A DNA stretch of 40,699 bases from Streptomyces altiplanensis (lineage in GTDB: Bacteria > Actinomycetota > Actinomycetes > Streptomycetales > Streptomycetaceae): the NCBI GenBank assembly GCA_003719395.1, contig RHMC01000055.1, positions 1 to 40,699 on the forward strand. Reading direction: 5' to 3'. Numbering within the stretch: position 1 is the first letter of the stretch; every line of letters begins with the position of its first letter. This document shows positions 1 through 9,515 of this stretch, piece after piece. The notes under the pieces are model-generated. The model made no database searches, was not told the origin of the DNA, and saw only the letters and a program-made list of their open reading frames with translations. The translations under genes were made by a program, and so were the position numbers.

Positions 1-126
1 GGGTGGGGGAGCTGGGGGGGGTACGGCCGAACAGCATGACGCGGTCTCCTTCACGGGGGCGCGGGGGCACGGGGGGGGCGGGGGCGCACCGGGGATCAAC
101 GTTCCGGCGCCACCCGGAATTCCGCG

Positions 127-1241
127 TCAGCCGGCCGGCGCCGCGGCGGCCTCGGTCTCGTCGCGCAGCTCGCAGTACGAGGCCGCCGGGTCGCCCCGGT
201 AGCGCCACGGCAGAGCGCCGACATGGCCGTCGACGAGGCGGAACTGTTCGACGGCGGCCTCGTCGCGGTCCTGGAGGGACAGGTAGTACGCCAGCAGGTG
301 GCGGACCTCCGGCAGGCGCGGGTGGTCCGGGTCGGCCGCGGCCGCGTCGGCCAGGGCGGCGTCGACCAGGGCGTGCATCTCGGGCGTGCGGTCGGCGTCC
401 GTGGAGTCCGACTCGTCGTGCTCGAAGTGCGCGATCAGCGGGAGCGCCGTCATCAGGCTGCCCGGCGGAGCGTTCCGCGCCGCCCGCGCGGCGAACGCGC
501 GGGCCAGTTCCTCCGAGCCGCGCCACTTCCCGCACCAGTACTGGAGCGCCGAGAAGTGAGCCTCGTAGTGGTACGGGGCGCGCTCGGTGATCTCCTTCCA
601 CAACAGGTCCATGTCGGCGTGCGGGCAGCCCAGCCCGATCGCGGTCCAGATCTCGCCGACGTACGGTCCCGGATCGCCCTCGGGCGCCAGGGCGGCCGCC
701 CTGGCGTGTTCCTCGCGGGACGGACCAGGATGCGGCGGAAGCCTTCGAACTGCTCGTCCGTCGTGTACTGGGCGCGCTTGCCGCCCCGCACCCGCCAGGC
801 CAGGAACACTGTGGAGCGCGCCCGCAGCAGCGCCGCCCCCGGGTCGTCGGGGCGCGCGGCCTCCCAGGCCAGCAGCCAGGTGTCGTCCTCGGCGGCCAGG
901 TCCGCCAGCCGCTCGCAGTGCCGGGTGCGCTCCTCCCAGTTCCGGGTGGCCGCCGTCGCGTCGAACAGGGCGGCGGCCGGCTGCCAGTCGCCCGCCTTCG
1001 CGGCGGCCAGGGCCGCGGCCAGCGGGGCGGGGTCCGGGGACGACAGCTCGGTGTTCTGCCGCTCCGGCGGCAGGAACCCGAGCGCGGTCACCTCGTCGGG
1101 CTGCCCGTCCCCGGACAAGACCGAGTCGGGCGAACGCCAGCCCTCGACGGCCCCCTGGACGATGGCCTTCAGGAAATACAGCCCGATCGCGGCGAGGCCG
1201 AGGACGACGGGCGTCAGGATGATCCAGAGCAGGGTGGTCAC
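127..1241 (-). CDS. Membrane-anchored protein of unknown function, paralogue A (frameshifted)
   Basis: I do not recognise a named family. The GTG start (1239-1241) overlaps the stop of the upstream protease gene by four bases (GTGA), so the two are probably translationally coupled. The N-terminus is one hydrophobic segment (about residues 3-27), followed by an Ala/Trp/Glu-rich helical region that resembles TPR-like solenoid proteins. The reading frame shifts near 716: the upstream part ends RRILVRPA and the downstream part resumes EEHARAAALAPEGD. With one base restored the protein is about 371 residues. Its second half aligns by eye with the gene at 3002-4106: both have a GL...LW core, then a W-G-S/A-A-F region, 'PPGSLMTALPL' against 'PQGSLLAALPL', and 'GALPW' near the end. 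Function is unknown. A partner or accessory role for the M48 protease is inferred only from position. Confidence 0.8.
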
Positions 1242-2866
1242 GAGGGTTCTGCCGTTCGTGGGTGCGGGTGAAGGAGGAGGGCGCGCAGGGGCGCGGTGTC
1301 GGGGGTGTCGGCGATCGCCGCGTCGATGCCGCGTACCAGGCCGGGCCGCGTCCCGTCGCCGCATCCGGCAGGCGTACGGCCGCGGCCTCGGACCACGAGA
1401 ACTCCCAGCGCAGCCGGGACCGGGCGCTCAGGTCCGCCAGCGCCATGGAGCTCAGCGACTTCCACAGCGCGGGACGGACGAACTCCCGGAAGACGCGGCC
1501 GTTCGCCGCGGCCGCCTCGTCGGACATCGGCAGCCGCCGGGCCAGCTTCCACAGCTGTCCGTCGTCGATCACCTTCAGCAGCGCGGGCAGCGTCGGCGGC
1601 TGCCGGGTGTACATGGCCAGCGCCCGGTGCAGCGGCGAGTCGAGGGAGCCCAGCCGGGCGCCCATGGCGGTGTCGAGCAGTTCCTGCCAGTCCCCGGCGC
1701 GGCGCAGGGCGAGCGCCTCGTCCGACAGGACGGCCTCCTCCAGCGCGGCCAGGGTCCGGCGCGGCTCGGTGAGGAGGTCCAGGGCGGCGCCCTTGCCCTC
1801 CTCGGCCCGCCCGTCGGCCGGCAGGGCCTCGACGCGGCGGACGCGGTCGGCGATGGGCGGGTGCGAGTCGTACGGGGAGAGGGAGTCGGCGGGCAGTTCG
1901 AGGCGCATCCCGGCCAGTTCCAGCTCGCGGGCGTCCAGCATGCGGCCGAAGCCGCCGAACACCTCACCGCGCGGCGGCAGCACCCCCGCGCCGGTGCCCA
2001 GCATGGCGTAGCACTCCATGTAGAACCCGAACGCGGCGTCCAGGGCCGGGATCTCGCGCAGCGCGGAGGCGGTCGCGTCGCGGCCGGCGATCCGGGCGGC
2101 CGCGGCGTCGGCGGCGTACTCCTGCCGGCGGGAGCCGGCGAGCGTGGCGCGGAAGTAGGACTTCGCGTACGCGGTGTAGATCCTGGCCATCGTGCGGTAC
2201 GTGATGCCGGCGCGGCCCGTGTCGACCTCGCGGGTCTCGCGGCCCCTGGCCTCGGCCCTGGCGTTCCGTTTCTCCTGGCGGGCCCGTTCGCGGCCGGCGG
2301 TCTTCGCGGCGCGCGCCTCGAAGTGGCGGACGGTGCGCAGGACCTGGGCGCGGCCGCGCACGGTGATCGGAGCGAGACGGGTGTCGGAGTGCGCGTAGTG
2401 GCCCAGTTCGTGGGCGAGCGACGGCGCGCAGCTGGGCCTCGCTCAGGCCCTGCAGCAGAGGTACGCCCAGGTGGAGGCGGCGCGGCCCCGGGAGCAGGCC
2501 GAGGAGGCGGGCGTCCTCGCTGACGGAGGCGTTGACGTCACCGGTGAGCACGATCCGGGAGGGTGCGCGGGTGCCGACCCGGTCGGCGAGCTCCCGGACC
2601 GTGCGCCACAGCTGCGGCTCGTCGGCCTCGGTGACGGCCAGGCCCGCGTCGCCGTCGTCCTTCGGCGTCCGCAGCATGAACAGGCCGCGGACGACCGGGA
2701 CCGCCAGCAGCAGCGAGACGACGTACAGCTTGGCGGCGATCCCGGAGGGGGCGTACAGGTACAGCAGGCAGTCGATGCCGGCGAGGACCGCCAGGAGCAG
2801 GACGCCGAGCAGGTAGAAGCCGGAGAGCAGGACGAGGGCGCGCAGCGCGCGCAGGGTTGCGCCCAT
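1238..2866 (-). CDS. M48-family membrane zinc metalloprotease (two frameshifts)
   Basis: The ATG at 2864-2866 follows a GGGGGGAA ribosome site. The N-terminus carries two hydrophobic segments (about residues 5-27 and 40-60). The zinc motif HELGHYAHSD is encoded at about 2383-2412, but in the frame next to the upstream part, because one extra base lies near 2420. Downstream, EYAAD inside RRQEYAADAAA supplies the third zinc ligand expected of M48 peptidases. A second shift near 1355 moves the frame to a C-terminus ending RTAEPS. The two indels cancel, giving 1629 bases and about 542 residues. M48 proteases act at the membrane on damaged or precursor proteins; the substrate here is unknown. Conservation of both halves argues for sequence errors rather than a dead gene. 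Confidence 0.85.
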
Positions 2867-3001
2867 CGGGCAGAGTTCCCCCCAAGGGAAATGGACATGA
2901 CGAAGAAGCGTGGGGGGAAGCGGAGTATCACCCGCCGGTGCCCTGACCTGCAAGGCGGATACCGGCAGGGCAGGGCGGGGCCGTCGTCCGGCGGCGGGGC
3001 G

Positions 3002-4106
3002 TCAGTGGGGCAGCGTCGCCGGGCTGCCGCCGTTCGCCTCGTACCCGGCGACCGCCAGCGCCCGGTACACCGCGTAGTCCGCCGCCGGGTCGGGGCTGTG
3101 CGTCCAGGGCAGGGCGCCGACGCGCCCGTCCACGTGCCGCAGCTGGTTCATCGCCTCGGACCAGCGTTCGGCGCGTACGAGGAAGAAGACCAGCAGGTGG
3201 CGCACGTGCGCCAGCATCGGGTCGTCGGGGCGGGCGGCGTGCACCGCGTAGAGCGCGCCCTCCATCGCCTTCGACACGACCGCGCTCTGGTAGAAGCCGT
3301 TCACGAGATTGACCTCGGGCAGGTGCTCGTACACCGCGAACAGGGGCAGCGCCGCGAGCAGCGACCCCTGCGGGGCGCGGGCGGCGGCCGCGGTGGCGAA
3401 GGCGTCGGCGGCCCCGCGCGAGCCGTGCCACTTCTCGCTGCGGTAGCTCAGCGCGGCGAGGTGCGCGCCCATGTGGTCCGGCGCGCGGTCCAGGACCTTC
3501 GCCCACAGCTGGTCGAACTCGGGCTCGGGGTAGGACAGTCCGCGCCGAGACCAGTTCGGTGATGTACGGAACGGGGTCGCCCGGTGCGAGCGGCGCCGCC
3601 TCGCCGCACACCGTACGGGCCTCCTCCAGGATGATCCGGAAGTCGTCCGTACCGGGAGCCGACGTGCGCCACGCCTGCTGCACCAGGAACTCGGCGTGCA
3701 CCTGCGCGCCGCCCGCGTCCTTCGGCGACTCGGCCCGCCAGGCCCGCAGCCAGCGCCCGCCCTCGCCCGGGTGCTGCGCCAGCTCCAGCGACGCGGCCCC
3801 GGCGAACGCCTGCACGCGCTGCCAGCGGACCTCGCCCTCCTTCGGCGTCCCGGCCAGGAGCTGCGCGGCGGCCCGCCAGTCCTGGGAGCGCTGCACCACT
3901 TCCAGTACGTCCTCCAGGTCCTGGTCCGGGCCCGGCATGCGGACGTCGAGCAGTTCCTGGCGTACGAAGCCGTAGTCGGCCGGGTCGGCGGCGTCGGGGG
4001 AGCCGGGCGGGACGAGGCGGATGCCGCCGCCGCGCCTGCGCAGTACGACGGGGCCGATGACCGCCGCCAGCATGCACAGGGCGATCAGGAACCAGAGAAT
4101 CTCCAT
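3002..4106 (-). CDS. Membrane-anchored protein of unknown function, paralogue B (frameshifted)
   Basis: The ATG at 4104-4106 starts MEILWFLIALCMLAAVIGPVVL, one N-terminal membrane segment or uncleaved signal anchor, followed by RRRGGG. The soluble part is helical and Trp/Ala-rich, with no catalytic motif that I recognise. The frame shifts near 3545 (one extra base), from PYITELVSA to GLSYPEPEFDQLW; corrected length is about 367 residues. It is a paralogue of the gene at 127-1241: same single N-terminal membrane segment, same order of conserved blocks, and the same GALPW-containing tail. It lies 135 bases upstream of the M48 protease on the same strand, so the protease sits between two copies. 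It is divergent from metB, with a shared upstream region of 92 bases. Confidence 0.8.
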
Positions 4107-4198
4107 GGCTCCATTGTCCCGGACGCCGGCGGGACAGGACCGGGACGGGGCCCGGAGGGAACCGGGACTCGGGCGCCGACGAACTACCCTCGTTTCCC

Positions 4199-5344
4199 AT
4201 GAGCGACCAGCACAGTTTCGAGACCCTCGCGATCCACGCCGGCAACACCGCGGACCCCCTCACGGGCGCGGTCGTCCCGCCGATCTACCAGGTGTCCACG
4301 TACAAGCAGGACGGCGTGGGCGGACTGCGCGGCGGCTACGAGTACAGCCGCAGCGCCAACCCGACCCGCACCGCCCTGGAGGAGAACCTCGCGGCGCTCG
4401 AAGGCGGCAGCCTCGGGCTGGCCTTCGCGTCGGGCCTGGCGGCGGAGGACTGCCTGCTGCGGACCCTGCTGAGCCCCGGTGACCACGTGGTCATCCCGAA
4501 CGACGCGTACGGCGGCACCTTCCGGCTCTTCGCCAAGGTCGTCTCCCGGTGGGGCGTGACCTTCTCGGTCGCGAACAGCTCCGACCCCGCGGCGGTACGG
4601 GCCGCCCTCACCCCGAAGACCAAGGTCATCTGGGTCGAGACGCCCTCGAACCCGCTCCTGGGCATCAGCGACATCGAGGCGCTCGCGGGCGTCGCGCGCG
4701 CGGCCGGCGTGCGCCTCGTCGTCGACAACACCTTCGCGAGCCCCTACCTCCAGCAGCCGCTCGCGCTCGGCGCGGACGTCGTCGTGCACTCGACGACGAA
4801 GTACATGGGCGGGCACTCGGACGTCGTCGGCGGCGCGCTGATCGTCAACGACGCGGCGCTGGGCGAGGAGCTGACGTACCACCAGAACGCGATGGGCGCG
4901 GTCGCCGGGCCGTTCGACGCGTGGCTCGTGCTGCGCGGCATCAAGACGCTGGCGGTGCGGATGGACCGGCACAGCGAGAACGCCACGCGCGTCGCGGACA
5001 TGCTGTCCCGCCACCCCCGGGTCAGCCAGGTCCTGTACCCGGGGCTGCCGGAGCACCCGGGCCACGAGACGGCGGCCAAGCAGATGAAGGCGTTCGGCGG
5101 CATGGTGTCGTTCCGCGTCGAGGGCGGCGAGGAGGCGGCGGTCGAGGTCTGCAACCGCGCGAAGCTCTTCACGCTGGGCGAGTCGCTGGGCGGCGTCGAG
5201 TCGCTGATCGAGCACCCGGGCCGGATGACGCACGCGTCGGCGGCCGGGTCCGCGCTGGAGGTTCCGGCGGACCTGGTACGGCTGTCGGTGGGCATCGAGT
5301 CGGGCGACGACCTGCTGGCCGACCTGAAGCAGATGCTGGGCTGA
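4199..5344 (+). CDS. metB: Cystathionine gamma-synthase
   Basis: This is an intact 381-residue PLP enzyme of the Cys/Met metabolism family (fold type I). It joins an activated homoserine (succinyl or acetyl) to cysteine to make cystathionine in the transsulfuration route to methionine. The PLP lysine is K201 in HSTTKYMGGHSD. The N-terminal block SFETLAIHAGN, the YSRSANPT motif near residue 50, DNTFASPYLQQP and the SLGGVESLIEHP block are all family hallmarks. Homologous cystathionine gamma-lyases are close, and some actinobacterial enzymes do both reactions, so the direction is inferred from the family match. The ATG start has only a weak ribosome site. The gene is monocistronic, ending at a strong hairpin shared with the convergent DUF1059 gene. 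Confidence 0.93.
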   Translation: MSDQHSFETLAIHAGNTADPLTGAVVPPIYQVSTYKQDGVGGLRGGYEYSRSANPTRTALEENLAALEGGSLGLAFASGLAAEDCLLRTLLSPGDHVVIPNDAYGGTFRLFAKVVSRWGVTFSVANSSDPAAVRAALTPKTKVIWVETPSNPLLGISDIEALAGVARAAGVRLVVDNTFASPYLQQPLALGADVVVHSTTKYMGGHSDVVGGALIVNDAALGEELTYHQNAMGAVAGPFDAWLVLRGIKTLAVRMDRHSENATRVADMLSRHPRVSQVLYPGLPEHPGHETAAKQMKAFGGMVSFRVEGGEEAAVEVCNRAKLFTLGESLGGVESLIEHPGRMTHASAAGSALEVPADLVRLSVGIESGDDLLADLKQMLG

Positions 5345-5361
5345 GCCGCCCCCGGCCGCCT

Positions 5362-5415
5362 GCGGCGCTCGCCCGCCCCCGCTTCGGGAAGAGAGGCGGG
5401 CAGGGCGAGCGCCGC
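5362..5415. terminator. Bidirectional terminator hairpin between metB and the DUF1059 gene
   Basis: Perfect 13-base arms at 5362-5374 and 5403-5415 are separated by a GC-rich spacer that can extend the stem. It lies 18 bases after the metB stop and 16 bases before the end of the convergent small gene. There is no U-tract, which is usual in streptomycetes. Confidence 0.7.
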
Positions 5416-5430
5416 GGGAGCGGCGGTGGT

Positions 5431-5622
5431 TCAGATGCCGGGCTGCTCGTCCTCCAGGGACTCCCGGACCATCCGGCGCAGTTCCGGGGTGTCCTGGTGT
5501 TCGTGGACGGACACCGCGTGTTCGGCGGCGGCCCGTACGACTTCCTCTTCCTCACCGGCGATTCTGAGCGTGCAGTTCATGACGCTGGGGGTCTTCCGGC
5601 AGTCGGCGACTTTTCTGGCCAC
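5431..5622 (-). CDS. Small DUF1059-family protein
   Basis: A 63-residue protein starting at GTG (5620-5622), with an excellent GAGGAGG ribosome site about 6 bases upstream. The sequence MARKVADCRKTPS...CTLRIAGEEEEVVRAAAEHAVSVHEHQDTPELRRMVRESL matches the DUF1059 pattern: two conserved cysteines (C8 and C17), the acidic EEEEV block and the AxxHAxxxH motif. Members are small cytoplasmic proteins of unknown function, and I make no functional claim. The cysteine and histidine positions would allow metal or redox chemistry, but this is speculation. It is convergent with metB and lies 52 bases downstream of the small membrane-protein gene on the same strand, with its own ribosome site. Confidence 0.85.
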   Translation of the reverse strand: MARKVADCRKTPSVMNCTLRIAGEEEEVVRAAAEHAVSVHEHQDTPELRRMVRESLEDEQPGI

Positions 5623-5674
5623 GGTGGCCTCCTCGGCTCGTTCTGCGCGGTTTTCTCCAGCGTAGATCCGGGGC

Positions 5675-5926
5675 TCACCAGCCCTCCAGTGGCGGTGCGA
5701 CCTCCGACGGCGGTGCCGTCCAGGGCTGTTCCAGCGCCGCCCACACCGTGAACGCCGCCACCGCCAGCGCCACCAGCACCCACAGCAGTCGCCGGACGAG
5801 CATCCGGCCGCGCAGCAGCCGGGCCCCGCGCTCGGCGGCGCGCCGGCCCAGGTCCGCCGGGACCGGTGGGTGCGCGCCCTCCAGCATCCGCCGCACCTCG
5901 TCCTGCTTGCGGTCGGGGAAGCTCAC
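5675..5926 (-). CDS. Small single-pass membrane protein paired with a sigma factor
   Basis: An 83-residue protein starting at GTG (5924-5926), which overlaps the true stop of the sigma-factor gene as GTGA. The N-terminal half is charged (SFPDRKQDEVRRMLEGAHPP then an Arg-rich stretch), followed by one membrane segment, about VRRLLWVLVALAVAAFTVWAAL, and a short Pro-rich tail. As written, the DNA reads straight through from the sigma gene, so an automatic caller would report one 243-residue fusion. The overlap and the restored sigma C-terminus argue for two genes. A cytoplasmic N-terminus plus one membrane helix immediately after a sigma gene suggests a membrane-bound partner or anti-sigma-like protein, but there is no ZAS HxxxCxxC motif. 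Confidence 0.65.
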   Translation of the reverse strand: MSFPDRKQDEVRRMLEGAHPPVPADLGRRAAERGARLLRGRMLVRRLLWVLVALAVAAFTVWAALEQPWTAPPSEVAPPLEGW

Positions 5927-6406
5927 GGCGCCGCCGCCTTCGGTACCGGCCCGGCCGGCGCGGGCGGCCGGCTGCGCAGCGCCGCCACCGCGCTGCGTGC
6001 AGATCGCCCGGACCCGCTCCGGGGGGAGGCCGATCTGCGCCGCGGCCTGTTCCTCGGCGACGCCCTCGTACAGGCGCAGGACCAGGACCAGCCGCTCCTG
6101 CGGGGTCAGCCGCTCCAGGACCCCGCCCCCGGTGCGGGACCTGCGGTAGTGCCACGCGGTGCGCGCGAAACGGGCCGTGAGCTCCTGGCGGGTGCGCTCG
6201 TACGGGTCCTCGCCGCGCAGCCGTCGCCAGTCCGCGTACGTACGGGAGAGCGCGGCCGTCAGCAGCCGCCGGGCGCGCGGGTTGTCGTCCCCGGGCTCGG
6301 CCGTCAGCAGCGTCGCGGCATGCAGCAGCCGCCCTGCCGCGCCCGCGACGAACGCCTCGAACTCACGGGCCCTGCGGCGATGCCGGACCGCCTGCCGCTC
6401 TCGCAC
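5923..6406 (-). CDS. SigE-type ECF sigma factor-like protein (frameshifted at the C-terminus)
   Basis: The GTG start at 6404-6406 opens a protein whose FEAFVAGAAGRLLHAATLL block near the N-terminus matches region 2 of the SigE family, and whose LTPQERLVLVLRLYEGVAEEQ block followed by IGLPPERVRAI matches the region 4 helix-turn-helix. Near 5994 the frame must shift by one base; the protein then ends TRAVAALRS...PKAAAP at a TGA overlapping the next GTG, the usual end of this family. Corrected length is about 160 residues. Region 2 is less acidic than in typical ECF factors (no clear DDL), so it may be a degenerate sigma-like regulator rather than an active sigma. Target promoters cannot be read from this window. 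Confidence 0.75.
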
Positions 6407-6438
6407 GCCCTCATATCAGGGCAGGGGCAGGCCCCGGG

Positions 6439-6990
6439 TCAAGAGGCCGGAGGCACCTCGGGCCCGGTCTCGGATCCGGCCTCGACGCCGCTTCCGGGGA
6501 CGGATTCCGACCCCGCCGCGCTCTGGCGCGCGGACAGCGCGGAGTTGAAGCGCGTGAGGAGCGTGCAGAAGGAGTCGCGCTCCTCCTGGCTCCAGCCCTC
6601 GGTCACCTGTGCCATCAGTTCGCGCCGCGACGAGCGCACCTCGTCGAGCCGCGCCTGGCCGCGCGGTGACAGCTGGAGCACGACCGCGCGGCCGTCCTCC
6701 GGGTGCGACGTGCGCTTGACCAGGCCCGTGTCGACGAGCGGCGCGACCTGCCTGGTCACGGTCGAGGAGTCGATCCCCATGCCCGCGGCCAGCGCCTTGA
6801 CGCCCATCGGTCCTTCCTTGTCGAGCCGGTTGAGCAGCAGGTAGGCCGCGCGGTCCATGGAGTTGCGGACCTGGCCCACTCCGCCGAGCCTGGTCTGCTC
6901 GGCGCGGCGGGCGAAGACGGCCACCTGGTGCTGGAGGGCATCGAGGAGGCCGGTGTCCGGATCAGTCGTCATGTCCTGGGAAGTGGGCAT
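6439..6990 (-). CDS. MarR-family transcriptional regulator
   Basis: The start is placed at ATG 6988-6990 (MPTSQDMTTDPDTG); ATG 6972 is an alternative, and upstream codons lack coding character. The winged-helix fold is clear: NSMDRAAYLLLNRLDKEGP, then the recognition region VKALAAGMGIDSSTVTRQVAPLVDTGLV, then the wing KRTSHPEDGRAVVLQLSPRG, followed by the C-terminal dimer helix. The tail after about residue 150 is Ser/Gly/Glu-rich. MarR proteins bind DNA as dimers and respond to small phenolic or redox ligands, with the ligand unknown here. It is divergent from ilvA across 146 bases containing two inverted repeats, so it may regulate itself and perhaps ilvA. Confidence 0.85.
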   Translation of the reverse strand: MPTSQDMTTDPDTGLLDALQHQVAVFARRAEQTRLGGVGQVRNSMDRAAYLLLNRLDKEGPMGVKALAAGMGIDSSTVTRQVAPLVDTGLVKRTSHPEDGRAVVLQLSPRGQARLDEVRSSRRELMAQVTEGWSQEERDSFCTLLTRFNSALSARQSAAGSESVPGSGVEAGSETGPEVPPAS

Positions 6991-7036
6991 GGCTGGGGGC
7001 TCTCTTCGTGCGGTGGTCGGTGTGGTGGGGGACAGA

Positions 7037-7062
7037 GTACGCGGGTGGCAGCGCACGCGTAC
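7037..7062. promoter_or_regulatory. Inverted repeat in the MarR/ilvA divergent region
   Basis: Perfect 7-base arms GTACGCG (7037-7043) and CGCGTAC (7056-7062) around a 12-base spacer, lying between the divergent MarR and ilvA genes. This could be an operator for the MarR protein; there is no experimental support. Confidence 0.35.
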
Positions 7063-7121
7063 CGGCGCTGCGGGAAACGGTGGCGGGGCCCGGACCCGGA
7101 CCGTCCCGCGACGGGTGAACT

Positions 7122-7132
7122 GCAAGACTTGC
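7122..7132. promoter_or_regulatory. Short palindrome at the ilvA start
   Basis: GCAAG-A-CTTGC is an 11-base palindrome ending four bases before the ilvA ATG, in the place where a ribosome site would be; no clear purine-rich ribosome site is visible. It resembles the TTGCAA-type half-sites common for MarR proteins and could bind the divergent regulator or affect translation. Confidence 0.3.
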
Positions 7133-7136
7133 CGGC

Positions 7137-8366
7137 ATGAGCTTCAGCACGCCCGACCCCTTGCGCACCCTCCTCCTCGACGACATCCGCGGGGCGCAGA
7201 AGATGCTCTCCGGCGTGGCGCGGGCCACGGCGATGGAGGGCAGCCGGTACCTGTCGCACCTGGTCGGCTCCCCGGTCCACCTGAAGTGCGAGAACCTCCA
7301 GCGGACCGGTTCGTTCAAGCTGCGCGGCGCGTACGTACGGATCGCCGGGCTGTCCCCGGAGCAGCGCGCGGCGGGAGTGGTCGCCGCCAGCGCGGGCAAC
7401 CACGCGCAGGGCGTCGCCCTCGCCTCGTCCCTCCTCGGCGTACGGTCCACGGTCTTCATGCCGGTCGGGGCGCCCCTGCCGAAGGTCGCGGCGACCCGCG
7501 ACTACGGCGCCGACGTGCGGCTGCACGGCCAGGTGGTCGACGAGACGCTGGCCGCCGCGCAGGACTACGCCGACGAGACGGGTGCGGTCTTCATCCACCC
7601 CTTCGACCACCCCGACATCGTCGCCGGGCAGGGCACGCTCGGCCTGGAGATCCTGGAGCAGTGCCCCGAGGTGCGGACGATCGTCGTCGGTGTGGGCGGC
7701 GGCGGGCTGGCCGCGGGCATCGCGATCGCGGTCAAGGCGCTGCGCCCGGACGTGCGGATCATCGGCGTACAGGCACAGAACGCTGCGTGCTATCCGCCGT
7801 CGCTGGCGGCCGGGCGGCCGGTGTCGGTCGAGACGGCGCAGACGATGGCGGACGGCATCAAGGTGGGGCGGCCCGGCGACGTGCCGTTCGCGGTCATCAG
7901 CCAGTTGCTGGACGGTCTGGTCACGGTCTCCGAGGACGAGCTGTCGAGCGCGCTGCTGCTGTGCCTGGAGCGGGCCAAGATGGTCGTCGAGCCGGCCGGG
8001 GCGAGCCCGGTCGCGGCGCTGCTGAGCAAGCCGGAGTCGTTCGAGGGACCGGTGGTCGCGGTGCTGTCGGGCGGCAACGTGGATCCGCTGGTGATGCAGC
8101 GCATCCTGCGGCACGGCATGGCGGCGGCGGGCCGGTACCTGTCGCTGAGGCTGCGTCTGACGGACCGGCCGGGGGCCCTGGCCACGCTCCTGGGGGCGCT
8201 GTCGGTGGTGGACGTCAACGTCCTGGACGTGGGGCACGTACGGACCGATCCGCGCCTCGGGCTCACGGAGGCCGAGGTGGAGCTGCACCTGGAGACGAAG
8301 GGCCCCGAGCACTGCGCGGAGATCAGGGCGGTGCTGCGGGAGGCGGGGTACACGGTTCTGTCGTAG
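7137..8366 (+). CDS. ilvA: Threonine dehydratase (threonine ammonia-lyase) with C-terminal ACT domain
   Basis: An intact 409-residue fold-type II PLP enzyme. It removes water and ammonia from L-threonine to give 2-oxobutanoate, the first step toward isoleucine. The PLP lysine is K61 in the TGSFKLRGAY motif, the substrate loop is ASAGNHAQG near residues 84-92, the phosphate-binding loop is GGGG at 187-190, and SGGNVDP lies near residue 310. Residues from about 330 form an ACT-like domain (LRLTDRPGALATLLGAL...), so this is the shorter form with a single regulatory domain. Biosynthetic against catabolic use cannot be decided from sequence. It is a single gene, divergent from MarR. The transient 2-aminocrotonate made by such enzymes is a known RidA substrate, and a RidA gene lies at 40208. 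Confidence 0.92.
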   Translation: MSFSTPDPLRTLLLDDIRGAQKMLSGVARATAMEGSRYLSHLVGSPVHLKCENLQRTGSFKLRGAYVRIAGLSPEQRAAGVVAASAGNHAQGVALASSLLGVRSTVFMPVGAPLPKVAATRDYGADVRLHGQVVDETLAAAQDYADETGAVFIHPFDHPDIVAGQGTLGLEILEQCPEVRTIVVGVGGGGLAAGIAIAVKALRPDVRIIGVQAQNAACYPPSLAAGRPVSVETAQTMADGIKVGRPGDVPFAVISQLLDGLVTVSEDELSSALLLCLERAKMVVEPAGASPVAALLSKPESFEGPVVAVLSGGNVDPLVMQRILRHGMAAAGRYLSLRLRLTDRPGALATLLGALSVVDVNVLDVGHVRTDPRLGLTEAEVELHLETKGPEHCAEIRAVLREAGYTVLS

Positions 8367-8398
8367 GGCCGTGGGGCCGTGGGGCCGTGGGGCCGTAT
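8367..8398 (+). repeat. Short tandem repeat, 8-base unit GGCCGTGG
   Basis: Three perfect copies of GGCCGTGG and a partial fourth (GGCCGTAT) begin immediately after the ilvA stop codon. Slippage or a minor sequence artefact are both possible. Confidence 0.75.
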
Positions 8399-8432
8399 GA
8401 GGCGTAAGGGCTGCAGAAAACCCCTCCCCCCG

Positions 8433-8448
8433 ACGCGATGTATCGCGT
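8433..8448. promoter_or_regulatory. Operator-like palindrome upstream of the ABC exporter
   Basis: ACGCGAT-GT-ATCGCGT has perfect 7-base arms and lies about 95 bases before the ATPase start, just before TTATGGTGT, which could hold a -10 element. Drug-exporter operons of this type are often controlled by PadR or TetR repressors binding such sites. No such regulator is adjacent here, so the binding protein would have to be encoded elsewhere. Confidence 0.5.
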
Positions 8449-8543
8449 TATGGTGTGCCGTGCGTCACTGTCCCGTCGCGCGGGAAAAGTGCACCAAACC
8501 TAGGATTCGCGTAGGAAACACCCAAAACCATGGGGGAACCCTT

Positions 8544-9511
<968 letters not shown>

Positions 9512-9515
<4 letters not shown>

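Noticed and set aside
1..126. Possible gene at the left edge
   Set aside because: The stretch is G-rich and downstream of the minus-strand gene ending at 127; no start, ribosome site or family motif is visible.
1964..2953. A short M48-like protein lacking the HExxH motif, read as an inactive protease
   Set aside because: HELGH is present one frame away immediately after the break, so the loss is explained by one extra base near 2420.
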